Shown here in pieces: positions 48,392 through 57,800 of a stretch of DNA of 64,000 nt. The position numbers and the translations under genes are program-made. The notes under the pieces were generated by a model. The model did not search any database. It saw only the letters and a program-made list of their open reading frames with translations, and was not told the DNA's origin. Position 1 is the first letter of the stretch; each line of letters begins with the position of its first letter. The DNA is taken from positions 1-64,000 of the forward strand of contig JACJZW010000002.1 in NCBI GenBank assembly GCA_020635355.1. The letters run 5' to 3'. This DNA comes from Flavobacteriales bacterium. GTDB taxonomy: Bacteria > Bacteroidota > Bacteroidia > NS11-12g > UBA9320.

Positions 48392-49171
48392 TTAAGCTTT
48401 TCGGCGGCGACGTGATTTTGGCTTTTCTTCTGGCACCTCCTCAACGATACCAGCCATTTCAGCGTCTACATTGATCCGTCCACAATGTTCGCAAATCACA
48501 ATTTTCTTGCGTTGACGAATGTCGGACTGCAATTGTGGTGGGATTTTAGCGAAACAACCTCCACATGATCCACGAAGAACCGGCGCAACAGCCAAGCCGT
48601 TCAGTACATTCTTGCGAATGCGCTCATAGGCTTTGAGCAACTTAGGGTCCGTTGAATTCACAGCCTTTTCACGATCTTTATTGATCTTACCTTCCTCTTT
48701 TTCGGTTTCAGAAGAGATTTCCTCCAGTTCCTTCTTTTTATTGTCGAGGTCGATTTTTCGTCCGTCCAGATCCTGCTCAACTTCGCTGATCAATTCCTGC
48801 TTCAACTCGATGCTCTTTTTCAGTTCACCGATCTTTTTCTCCGCAGCCAGAACTTCCAGTCCCTGAATTTCGATTTCCTTGTTGAGGGCATCGTATTCGC
48901 GGTTGTTCTTTACATTGTTCAACTGCTCATTGTATCGCTTGGAAAGGCGCTGTGATTCGGCAATCTTTTCTTTGTTGGCTACAATGGCATCTTCGAAATC
49001 CTGAATTTCCTGACGAAAATTTTCGAGACGGGTCTCCAAACCAGCAATCTCATCTTCCAGGTCAGCTACCTCCATCGGCAATTCACCGCGGATGAGTTGT
49101 AGTTCATCCAACTTGGCGTCGATCGACTGAAGATTCCACAAGCTTTGAAGTTTTTCTTCTACTGTAGCCAT
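48392..49171 (-). CDS. Zinc-ribbon coiled-coil protein (C4-type zinc ribbon domain)
   Basis: A 259-residue cytoplasmic protein. Residues about 5-190 form a long charged coiled coil (LEDEIAGLETRLENFRQEIQ, KEIEIQGLEVLAAEKKIGEL). The C-terminus holds a zinc ribbon with four cysteines in CGGC ... CEHCGR spacing (RGSCGGCFAKIPPQLQSDIR, then IVICEHCGRINVD) and ends in a basic RRRRKA. Members of this family pair with the Nif3 gene in many bacteria; here it follows nif3 after 3 bases, so the two form an operon. Related proteins act in nucleic acid-linked processes, but the role is not settled. Confidence 0.9.
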   Translation of the reverse strand: MATVEEKLQSLWNLQSIDAKLDELQLIRGELPMEVADLEDEIAGLETRLENFRQEIQDFEDAIVANKEKIAESQRLSKRYNEQLNNVKNNREYDALNKEIEIQGLEVLAAEKKIGELKKSIELKQELISEVEQDLDGRKIDLDNKKKELEEISSETEKEEGKINKDREKAVNSTDPKLLKAYERIRKNVLNGLAVAPVLRGSCGGCFAKIPPQLQSDIRQRKKIVICEHCGRINVDAEMAGIVEEVPEEKPKSRRRRKA

Positions 49172-49174
49172 AAC

Positions 49175-50275
49175 TTAATGAAAGTATTTGATGGGATTTG
49201 TGTCCGTCTTGGTAAAAATGACTGCAAAAGTAGGTATTTTTTCAGATAAAAATTCACCCAAAAGTTCGATGGTAAACTGCTCACTTTCATAGTGTCCGAT
49301 GTCGCAGATCATCAATTGATTTTCTGCATCAAAAAACTCGTGATACTTGACATCGCCCGTGATGTAGGCATCGGCGCCAGCTGCCTTCGCCGCACCAATT
49401 AAGAAACTTCCCGAGCCACCACAAACCGCCACCCGCTTGATGTAGTTTTCGGAACTTTCCGTGAACCGAATCACGGATGCCTTCATCTGCGTTTTTACAT
49501 GATGCAGGAAGTCGTCTTTCGACATGAGTTTATCCAGCTCGCCCACTAAACCGGAACCCACACCCGGATGGTGGTTTTCCAACGGGTACACATCATAAGC
49601 CACTTCCTCATACGGATGCGCTTGCATCAAGGCACTCAACACCGATCGTTTTTTCCAGTTGGGCAAAATCACCTCAATTCGATGTTCGGGCTCAGCATGA
49701 TTTTCACCGGGAACACCCACATGAGGTTGAGTAGTATCATCCCCTCGGAAAGTACCCATCCCTTCATTCCGGAAACTGCATCGGTCATACGCTCCTATTT
49801 TTCCTGCACCGGCATCAAACAAGGCATTGAGAACCACTTCCGTTGCGGCAACGGGAACGAAGGTTACCAACTTGAATAGGTTGGAGGATTTGGGTTGAAG
49901 AATGGTGCGATTGATCAATTGAAGCCTATCCGCAATTTTTCCGTTGACACCTCCGGCTAACACATTGTCCAGATTGGTGTGAATGGCGTAAATCGCAATG
50001 TTGTTCTGAATGGCTTTTATCACCGTTCGCTCCACATAATTGGCGCCGTTCAGTCGCTTCAATCCTTTAAAAACTATCGGGTGATGAGCAATCACCAAAT
50101 TGGCCTTTTCATGAATGGCCTCGTCAATTACCTCCTCCGTAACGTCTAACGATATCAGTGCCTTGGATACCTCAGCCGTTGGATTTCCAACCAGTAAGCC
50201 GGAATTGTCATACGATTCCTGTAATGAAGGTGGGGCAAGTTCTTCCAGAATGGCGGCGATGTCGGCAATTTTCAT
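49175..50275 (-). CDS. Nif3-like dinuclear metal center protein
   Basis: The frame opens at 50296; ATG at 50275 (MKIADIAAILEELAPPSLQE) is the family start, 366 residues. Metal ligands of the two-metal site are visible in LVIAHHPIVFKG, IHTNLDN and CDIGHYESEQFT. A central insert of about 100 residues (LVTFVPVAATEVVLNALFDA to NPIVRHPYEEVAYDVY-like region) is the PII-like domain of the long Nif3 form. The protein forms a hexameric ring and is often called a GTP cyclohydrolase I type 2 homologue, but the reaction is not established. It is divergent from lpxK and precedes the zinc-ribbon gene. Confidence 0.92.
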   Translation of the reverse strand: MKIADIAAILEELAPPSLQESYDNSGLLVGNPTAEVSKALISLDVTEEVIDEAIHEKANLVIAHHPIVFKGLKRLNGANYVERTVIKAIQNNIAIYAIHTNLDNVLAGGVNGKIADRLQLINRTILQPKSSNLFKLVTFVPVAATEVVLNALFDAGAGKIGAYDRCSFRNEGMGTFRGDDTTQPHVGVPGENHAEPEHRIEVILPNWKKRSVLSALMQAHPYEEVAYDVYPLENHHPGVGSGLVGELDKLMSKDDFLHHVKTQMKASVIRFTESSENYIKRVAVCGGSGSFLIGAAKAAGADAYITGDVKYHEFFDAENQLMICDIGHYESEQFTIELLGEFLSEKIPTFAVIFTKTDTNPIKYFH

Positions 50276-50319
50276 GTGATCTGCTATTGCCGCCAAAGTT
50301 CATTAAAATTTGCTCAATT

Positions 50320-51318
50320 TTGTCGGACTTGACCCTACAGCGAATCCTTCTTGCTCCGTTTGGCTGGCTCTATGGCGGAGTGATGGAAGTCCGTAATCTG
50401 CTCTTTAAGAAGCGAATACTCAAACAGGCCGAATTTGATATTCCGGTGATATCCATTGGGAATCTAGCCGTGGGAGGAACTGGTAAAACGCCTTTCACAA
50501 AATACCTCATCAAGCATTATTCGTCGTCACAGAATGTGGCGGTTCTAAGTCGCGGTTACGGCCGACGAACCAAGGGGTATCGCGTGGTAAACCCGGACGA
50601 TGACCCTGGTCAATCCGGAGATGAACCGCTGGAAATCAAACGTTCCTACCCATCCGTGGTTGTTTGTGTATGTGAGGATCGGGTGTTGGGCATTGCGCAG
50701 ATGATCCATGAATTTCCGGAGATTGAATTGATCCTGTTGGATGATGCCTTTCAACATCAGTACGTGCTCCCTTCGTGTTCCATCCTGCTGAGCAGGGCGA
50801 GTAATCCGTTTTACCGGGATGCGGTTCTTCCTGCCGGGAGATTGCGCGAGTTTCGGCATAACTGGCGTCGCGCTGATATGGTGGTGTATACTTCGGCAGA
50901 GGAAACCTGGCAACCAAAGCGATCGGTAAACCGACCAACCTTTCTGGCGTTCAATCGGTACGGAGCATTAAGAACCATGAACGGTCAACCGTCAGAGGAT
51001 CAGCCCCATTTATTGATCACCGGCATCGCATCGTCTTCAATCCTGTATGCCCATCTGAATGAACTGATTGGGGTGTCTCACCATATATCCCTTCCGGATC
51101 ATCATCGATATACAGAATCGGAACTTCGCCAGTTGCAGCAGAAATACCCAAATTATCATTGGATTACAACGGAGAAGGATTGGGTGAAGATTGGGCAATT
51201 TGCCCATCAATTGGATGCGGCCATATCCGTTATTCCAATGACGTTTCAAGTGGATAACGAAGCCCTGTTTTTCGCAACGATTGATCAGATTTGTGGCATG
51301 GAGGAATTGGAAGATTAA
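50320..51318 (+). CDS. lpxK: Tetraacyldisaccharide 4'-kinase
   Basis: The frame runs back to 50158 but the upstream part overlaps nif3. The conserved start region RILLAPFGWLYGGVMEVRNL needs a start before ATG 50383, so TTG at 50320 (SDLTLQRILL) or TTG at 50329 is likely; about 332 residues. Walker A is GNLAVGGTGKTPF, and VLSRGYGRRTKGYRVV, SGDEPLEIKRSYP, LDDAFQHQYV and RAVLPAGRLRE-like sequence (YRDAVLPAGRLREF) are LpxK marks. It phosphorylates lipid A disaccharide at the 4' position on the inner membrane. Its stop overlaps rsmA (TAATG). Confidence 0.92.
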   Translation: MSDLTLQRILLAPFGWLYGGVMEVRNLLFKKRILKQAEFDIPVISIGNLAVGGTGKTPFTKYLIKHYSSSQNVAVLSRGYGRRTKGYRVVNPDDDPGQSGDEPLEIKRSYPSVVVCVCEDRVLGIAQMIHEFPEIELILLDDAFQHQYVLPSCSILLSRASNPFYRDAVLPAGRLREFRHNWRRADMVVYTSAEETWQPKRSVNRPTFLAFNRYGALRTMNGQPSEDQPHLLITGIASSSILYAHLNELIGVSHHISLPDHHRYTESELRQLQQKYPNYHWITTEKDWVKIGQFAHQLDAAISVIPMTFQVDNEALFFATIDQICGMEELED

Positions 51319-52082
51319 TGGTCAGACCCAAAAAACATTTAGGACAACATTTCCTCACCGATCTTTCGGTAGCCGCGCGAACGGCTGATTTGGCATTGGA
51401 TTTTCCTGACTTGCCCTGGATTGAGATTGGTCCTGGTACCGGAGTATTGAGTCGGGAATTGCTGTCGAGGAAGGTCCCGTTCAAAGCGGTAGAAATTGAT
51501 ACCGAATCAGTTCACTACCTCCATATAAATCATCCGGAAATGGATGTGCTGGAAGGTGATTTCTTACAATTGGATTTGAGCGAATTGTATTCCGATGCCT
51601 TTGGTGTGATTGGCAACTTCCCGTACAATATTTCGAGTCAGATTGTCTTCAAAATTCTGGACCATCTGGATCGGGTACCGGTATTTGCCGGCATGTTTCA
51701 ATTGGAAGTAGCCCGGCGTTTAGAATCCGGGCCCAACACCAAACTATATGGAATCACATCGGTTCTCACCCAGGCCTGGTACGATGTCAAGGTGTGCTTT
51801 AAGATTCCTCCAGGAGCCTTCAATCCACCTCCCAAAGTTCAATCAGCAGTGATATTGGCCACCCGGCATCATCGTCCGTTCAATACTGATGCACTCCTCT
51901 TTCGGGATGTGGTGAAGACGGCATTTCAGCAACGACGCAAAACACTGAGAAATGCTTTATCTAAATTTAACCCGGATGGTTTCCCACCCGAACATGCTCA
52001 TTTGCTTAAATTGCGGGCAGAAAATCTCACGGTTGAACAGTTCATTGAACTAACCAAAGTCATACGCGCCCGAAAGAGCTGA
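51318..52082 (+). CDS. rsmA: 16S rRNA (adenine(1518)-N(6)/adenine(1519)-N(6))-dimethyltransferase
   Basis: A 254-residue KsgA/RsmA methyltransferase. ATG at 51318 (MVRPKKHLGQHFLTDLSVAA) is the family start, although the frame is open 9 codons further. The SAM site reads WIEIGPGTGVLSRELLSRK, and the catalytic motif IV is IGNFPYNISSQIVFKIL (NFPY in place of the common NLPY). FQLEVARRLESGPNTKLYGI and FNPPPKVQSAVI are typical. It dimethylates two adenines near the 3' end of 16S rRNA. The C-terminal helical domain is present. The start overlaps the lpxK stop; mgtE follows after 3 bases. Confidence 0.95.
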   Translation: MVRPKKHLGQHFLTDLSVAARTADLALDFPDLPWIEIGPGTGVLSRELLSRKVPFKAVEIDTESVHYLHINHPEMDVLEGDFLQLDLSELYSDAFGVIGNFPYNISSQIVFKILDHLDRVPVFAGMFQLEVARRLESGPNTKLYGITSVLTQAWYDVKVCFKIPPGAFNPPPKVQSAVILATRHHRPFNTDALLFRDVVKTAFQQRRKTLRNALSKFNPDGFPPEHAHLLKLRAENLTVEQFIELTKVIRARKS

Positions 52083-52085
52083 TAG

Positions 52086-53438
52086 ATGGAAAATTTTCAC
52101 ATCACCAAGGAATTTTCAGAAGAGATCCTGGCTCAGGTTCGGGAACAACGCGAAACGGAATTGGCCTCAGTTCTGGATCGTCTTCATGCGGCGGATATAG
52201 CTGAATTATTTGAGTCATTTGAACTGGAGGAAGCCCTCTATGTGACCTCCTTGCTGGATGATGAAAAGCGCGTAAATGTTTTGGCGGAATTGGAACCGGA
52301 TGTACGGGAATCCTATCTGCAGAGTTTTAGTAGCGATCAGATTGCCAAGGAATTTCTCCAGCACATGGAGAGTGACGATGCAGTGGATCTGCTGAGCGAG
52401 CTGGATCCGGAGCAAGCCGGTGAGGTGATTGCCAGCATTGATGATCGGGAACATTCCCTCCTCTTAACATCGATGATGCGGTATCCCGATGATGCTGCGG
52501 GCGGTTTGATGGCCAGTGAGCTCATCAAAGTGAATATCAACTGGGATGTACGCCAATGTACCGAGGAAATTCGCCAACAAGCCGAGGAAGTGAGCAAGGT
52601 TTTTACGGTATATGTGGTAGACGACAACGACATCCTTCTGGGTATTGTATCGTTAAAGCAAATCGTATTGGCCAAGGCCTCAACCAAGATTTCGGAGATA
52701 TTCGAGAGTAATGTGGTTTCCGTAAATGCCTATACTTCTGGTGAAGAAGTGGCCAGCAAGATGACGAAATACGATCTGGTTGCCATACCGGTGGTGGATG
52801 CTCTAAACCGACTCATCGGGCGGATTACGTTTGATGACGTGATGGATTTTGTTCGGGAAGAAGCCGACAAGGATTACCAGATGCTATCCGGTATCTCGGA
52901 GAATGTTGAGGTGGGCGATAAGGTTTGGGTACTCTCCCGGGCCCGATTACCGTGGCTGATTATCGGACTGTTTGGTGGGGTGATGAGTTCCATAGTGATT
53001 GGTGGATTTGAGGAAGAAATTGCCCGAAACGTGAGTCTGGCGTTTTTTATGCCGCTGGTTATGGCCATGGGAGGAAATGCCGGTGTTCAATCCAGTTCCA
53101 TTGTTGTTCAGGGTTTGGCCAACAATACCGTGATGGGTGGCAGCATCCTGCCGCGGTTGGGAAAGGAATTTATGGTAGCCCTGATCAATGCATTGGTGTG
53201 TTCAGCCATTGCCTTGTTATACGGCTTGGTCTCCAAGGTGGGGTATGAAATCACTATTGTAGTATGCATCTCCCTGTTCTCAGCCATCATTTTTGCTTCG
53301 CTGATGGGTGCCTTGATCCCGTTGGTGTTGGATATTTTTAAAATCGATCCCGCCCTGGCAACGGGGCCGTTTATAACCACCAGTAATGACCTGTTGGGAC
53401 TCTTCATCTATTTTGTAACCGGTCACGCCGTGTTATGA
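52086..53438 (+). CDS. mgtE: Magnesium transporter MgtE
   Basis: A 450-residue MgtE channel with the full family plan: N-domain (about 1-130, LHAADIAELFESFELEEALY), CBS pair (about 135-255, DDNDILLGIVSLKQIVLAKA, AIPVVDALNRLIGRITFDDV), the plug helix near 260-275, and five membrane helices (about 280-450). MAMGGNAGVQSSSIVVQGLA is the pore-lining signature, and GPFITTSNDLLGLFIYFVTG holds the selectivity aspartate near the C-terminus. It lets Mg2+ enter, gated by cytoplasmic Mg2+ at the CBS and N domains. It overlaps meaB by 4 bases. Confidence 0.95.
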   Translation: MENFHITKEFSEEILAQVREQRETELASVLDRLHAADIAELFESFELEEALYVTSLLDDEKRVNVLAELEPDVRESYLQSFSSDQIAKEFLQHMESDDAVDLLSELDPEQAGEVIASIDDREHSLLLTSMMRYPDDAAGGLMASELIKVNINWDVRQCTEEIRQQAEEVSKVFTVYVVDDNDILLGIVSLKQIVLAKASTKISEIFESNVVSVNAYTSGEEVASKMTKYDLVAIPVVDALNRLIGRITFDDVMDFVREEADKDYQMLSGISENVEVGDKVWVLSRARLPWLIIGLFGGVMSSIVIGGFEEEIARNVSLAFFMPLVMAMGGNAGVQSSSIVVQGLANNTVMGGSILPRLGKEFMVALINALVCSAIALLYGLVSKVGYEITIVVCISLFSAIIFASLMGALIPLVLDIFKIDPALATGPFITTSNDLLGLFIYFVTGHAVL

Positions 53439-54424
53439 GCAATCCAACTATTGACCAACTTTATCAGGATTTAATCAGCGGTGATCGTTCCGCCTTGTCG
53501 CGATCCATCACCCTTATTGAGAGTAAATCGGACAAGCACATAGCCTCGGCAGGGGAGTTGTTAAATCGATGCTTGAACACCTCCGGGAACTCCATCCGAA
53601 TAGGTATTACCGGTTCTCCCGGAGTAGGTAAGAGTACCTTTATTAATGCCTTTGGTCACTACCTCATTCAACAGCACAACAAGCGGGTGGCGGTCTTAGC
53701 TATTGATCCATCCAGTACCTTAACAGGGGGTAGTATTTTGGGAGATAAAACCCGAATGGCGGACCTGGCTTCCAGCGAACATGCCTTTGTACGTCCCAGT
53801 CCAAGTGGGGGAGATCTTGGTGGGGTAGCGGCAGGAACACGTGAAAGCATCCTACTTTGCGAAGCCGCCGGTTTTGATGTGATCCTTATTGAAACCGTAG
53901 GGGTTGGTCAAAGTGAAATCGCGGTCTACGATATGGTGGACCTGTTCCTCTTGTTAATTCAGCCGGGCTCCGGAGACGATTTACAAGGCATCAAACGAGG
54001 CATCATGGAAATGGCTGACGTCATTGTGGTCAATAAATCCGATGGATCATTGGAGTCAAATGCAAAAGAAACCGCTGGATTTTATGCGCAGGCAGTTGGA
54101 TTTATACACCCTCAACGGCCCAATTGGAAAATCGACGTTCAACGTGTTTCGTCCGTGACTGGAGAAGGACTCGAAAAGCTCTGGCAAACAATGGTGCGTT
54201 TTGAGGATGGTCAGCAACAGAATGGGGATTGGCAGGCGAACCGAAGCCGACAAAATCAGCGTTGGTTCCAATATCATTTGGAACAGGAACTTCTCAGACG
54301 AATTCGGACCTCCGAACACGTAAAAAATCAAGCATCAGAAATGGAAAAGCCGGTGGAGATGGGAGAGGTGCATCCGCTGATGGCCGCACGAAAGGTGGCC
54401 GATGACTTCTTTAATAGAGGGTGA
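53435..54424 (+). CDS. meaB: Methylmalonyl-CoA mutase-associated GTPase MeaB
   Basis: A 329-residue G3E-family GTPase. G1 is GITGSPGVGKSTFINAFG, followed by AIDPSSTLTGGSILGDKTRM, the Mg2+ site EHAFVRPSPSGGDLGGVAAG, ETVGVGQSEIAVYDMVDLFL (Walker B region with ETVGVGQSE), and NKSD (G4). These are all diagnostic of MeaB/ArgK. It guards and reloads methylmalonyl-CoA mutase with adenosylcobalamin. The mutase genes are not in this window. The start overlaps mgtE (ATGA), and its stop shares a base with the small membrane protein gene. Confidence 0.95.
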   Translation: MSNPTIDQLYQDLISGDRSALSRSITLIESKSDKHIASAGELLNRCLNTSGNSIRIGITGSPGVGKSTFINAFGHYLIQQHNKRVAVLAIDPSSTLTGGSILGDKTRMADLASSEHAFVRPSPSGGDLGGVAAGTRESILLCEAAGFDVILIETVGVGQSEIAVYDMVDLFLLLIQPGSGDDLQGIKRGIMEMADVIVVNKSDGSLESNAKETAGFYAQAVGFIHPQRPNWKIDVQRVSSVTGEGLEKLWQTMVRFEDGQQQNGDWQANRSRQNQRWFQYHLEQELLRRIRTSEHVKNQASEMEKPVEMGEVHPLMAARKVADDFFNRG

Positions 54425-54882
54425 TGAAGTGGATTAATCTTGTGGGTCTGGTACTCCAGTTTTTAGCCTTTTGGTTCGCCGCCCCTGAACTATTAGGCAC
54501 CGATGCACTCAGGCGGTTCGAAAAAGGAATGACCCGAATGATCAGTGCGTTACCAACCTTATTAATTGCCGGTGGTGCAGCAATTTTTGGTATTGCCATG
54601 GCCATCTACGGGACTATGACTGGTTTAAAAGCCGCTCGCGAGGGAGCTTCTACCAACCCGATGTATACCATGATTTGGATTCTGGGAATAAGCGTTGTTG
54701 TGATTGTTTATCTGATCGGATTTTCAAAACGCACACAACGATGGGCATCTGCTGTCCTTGCTGAACCGCTTGTTCAACGACTCATCCATAACAACGAGTC
54801 AAGGCGATTAGCCTTGGTTGTTGGAGCCATTCTCTTCACCCTTGGTTTTTTGTGCCAGGTGGTTGCTGTTGTTTTATCCTGA
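54424..54882 (+). CDS. Small membrane protein, function unknown
   Basis: ATG at 54424 (the A is also the last base of the meaB stop) is preferred over GTG at 54421; 152 residues. Four hydrophobic stretches are visible: about 4-18 (INLVGLVLQFLAFWFAAPEL), 42-64 (LPTLLIAGGAAIFGIAMAIY), 82-100 (TMIWILGISVVVIVYLIGFS) and 127-148 (RRLALVVGAILFTLGFLCQV). There is no recognised domain. It ends an apparent lpxK-rsmA-mgtE-meaB row and converges on the subtilase gene with no gap. Function unknown. Confidence 0.75.
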   Translation: MKWINLVGLVLQFLAFWFAAPELLGTDALRRFEKGMTRMISALPTLLIAGGAAIFGIAMAIYGTMTGLKAAREGASTNPMYTMIWILGISVVVIVYLIGFSKRTQRWASAVLAEPLVQRLIHNNESRRLALVVGAILFTLGFLCQVVAVVLS

Positions 54883-57800
54883 TCAGCGCAAAACCGTGAC
54901 CACACCGCGCATTCGAACGGTATTCCGTAGAACGGCGTCAGGTGATTTGTAGGTCAGTATCCAAAAGTAATTGCCCACAGGAACAGGCACGTCCTTATAG
55001 GTGGCGTCCCATTTATCTGAGAGCGAATTGGATTGGAAAATACATTGTCCCCAACGGTTGTAGATGGAGAATTCATACAGGCTCAGCGCACAATTCAAGG
55101 ACGGACCAAATGCCTCATTCAAGCCATCTAAATTGGGTGTGAAGGCATTGGGTACAGACGGATAACATCCACAATCCCGTTCGGTTACCACCACAGAATC
55201 AGTGGTTGTTCCGCAGTCATTTATAATGGTAACATAATAAAGCCCTTCGTCAGAAATGGTGAGGGCGCGAGCCTCAAGTACCGGTGGAGTCCATAGATAC
55301 CGATACCCCGGAACGGCTCCGGTTAAGGTGATGGACCAATCTCTGCAGAAGGTTGTGTCAGATGGAAATTCATGAAGTGGCACATCTTGATACGTCAGCC
55401 ACACAGAATCCGTAGCAGAACAGGTTCCCTTGGTGCCGGTTACCCATACCACATCTTCACCCTTGAGAGTATAGTCTGTTCCGCTGGATCCATCCATCCA
55501 TTCATACACATAATCCGGATTCTTAGCTCGAATGATCGTTGGATCCTGAACGCACACTATGGTATCGGCCGGTAGACCAAACTCCGCCGGTGGCTTTACA
55601 TCTACGAAGAATGAGTCGGATTCGGAGCACCCCGTTACATCGTCGGTCACGGTTAGATGGAATCGGGTGGCCGATGTGATTTTGGCGATGGGGTTGGCGA
55701 TGGAATCGTTATTGAGCGAAGCGGCCGGAGTCCAACGATATTGAAATCCGGTAACAGGTGATGTCCCAATTTGAATGGAGTCGCCCGGACAAATAAAGGT
55801 ATCGTTCCCCGCATCGATATTGAGCTGAACAATACTGAATTCGATCATGGCCGTATCGCGTCCGCAAGGCGACTCAATGATTAACCGAATGGTATAATCT
55901 CCTGCCTGAGGGTATTGAATGGTTCCGGGTTGATAGCCGGTGAAGGACGAAGGCACACCTCCAGGCATGGTCCAACTATACGTGGCTGTGGGGTCTTGTT
56001 TAGATTTGTTGGTGACCTGAACATCATCCCCTAAACACACCAAGGTGGAAGTCATTTCAAGTTCCGGTTCCGGCAGGCAACATGGATCAATGCGAATCAA
56101 GACCGAATCGGTGCTGGAGCAACCGGAGACGGAACCAATCCGGGCGTGATACCGATAGTCTTTGTCAGGATATACATCCACCACACTATCACTTACTGCA
56201 ATCATCCGGTAACTGTCCCACCAATCATAGGATGCGAATCCCTTGGGTGCCGTTAACCGGGTGGTGTCGCCTTTGCAGATGAGGCGTTCATCCGGCAGGA
56301 AGTCGCCCGGAGGATTTTCAACGTTAACTGTGTACCTCAAGGTGTCGGACGGACATTCGCACGTGAACGTGAGCAGTTTGTAGGTGGTGGTGGATTTCGG
56401 ACTCACCTTGATAGCGGCCTTTTCCAGATCGTTGGGATTCATGCCATCGGCATAAACCCAGGAATAGCGTGCGGCATTTGTGCCGGTGAGCGTGAGGCTA
56501 TCCCCCAAACAAATGCCGGATTTCGTGGACTCAATGGTGGCCGCTCCACATAAACAACTGGCTTCAACTGACACACCGGACGTGGTTGGATTTAAAGCCG
56601 TATTGGAGAATGAAATGGTTCGTTCGGTCAAGGATCCTCCGGTAACACCAGAGGTCCAGGTGGATGTACTGAAGGATTTCTTAGTGAAAATACACGAGGC
56701 CATTCCCGCCCGATCTCTTCGGCGGATGATCACCACCTCATAATTCCCACCGTTCTGCCGCACACCTGCGAACACCACCATGGTGTCGCTGAAGGCTGCT
56801 TTAAATCGTTCTGAAAAATCGGAAATCACAGCTTCCTGAACCTTGCCCTCCTTGGTGAGCAAAACGAGGTTGGGTTTCTTGTCGTTATTGTTGATGTAGG
56901 ATATGTAGATATTCCCGCTATACGGGCTGCAAAAAATCTGGTTGTTAAATTCCGGGGAAGACAGATTCAATCGCAAATTCCATTTGTTGGTAGCAGGTCC
57001 GGTGCCCGATACATCCCATCGGCTTACACCCAGGGCTACTACACCGGAGCCGATCATTGACAAGGAAACCAGGTCTCCGTCTACCCTGGAAGGATAGCGA
57101 CAATGGGCTACGTTGTTGGCATAGAAGTATCGGATAAAATTGCCGTCCTGGTCAAACTCGGCCATGCACCCGTGGCCTTTCGCATCATTTCCGGAGAGGA
57201 AGAGTCCGCCTTTGCCATTACTCACCACAAAAGACATTTGATCATCACCACTGTGATACCGCCGTTGCCATACAATAGAACCATCTGAGCCTTTGAGTTT
57301 CAACAAGAAGGCATCGTCATCACCTAAATTGGTGGCATACGTGGTGCCAGCGAGGATGTAGGTATTGTTGGTGGATTCCACAAAACGGTACGCAAACCGA
57401 TCATGCGCGAAGTCATACACCCGCGACCATCGGAGGGTTCCGTCATTGGCCACCCGGGTAAAGGTAATATTCTCATTCCCCCGGCCTTCTATCAGCAGAT
57501 CTTGACTGGACGCTTCAATCAGAATTTGTTCAAAGTTGGGGATATTGGAGTAGGATCGGGAAAACTGTTGCTGCCCATTTTTATCGACCTTCATCAAATA
57601 GGCTGTCATGGTTCCAGATCCGTTGTCGATCTTACCACAGGTGAATATGTTTCCGGCTTGATCAATGGCTACATCCAGGATGATGATTTCTTCAGGCTGC
57701 GCAAAGGCAACGGAGTATTCATCCCGAATGCATGTTGAATCCGGAGGGCGGATGGACACGGTGGCCTGGCCGGAATAGGGGCCGGTGCAATTGGCGTCAT

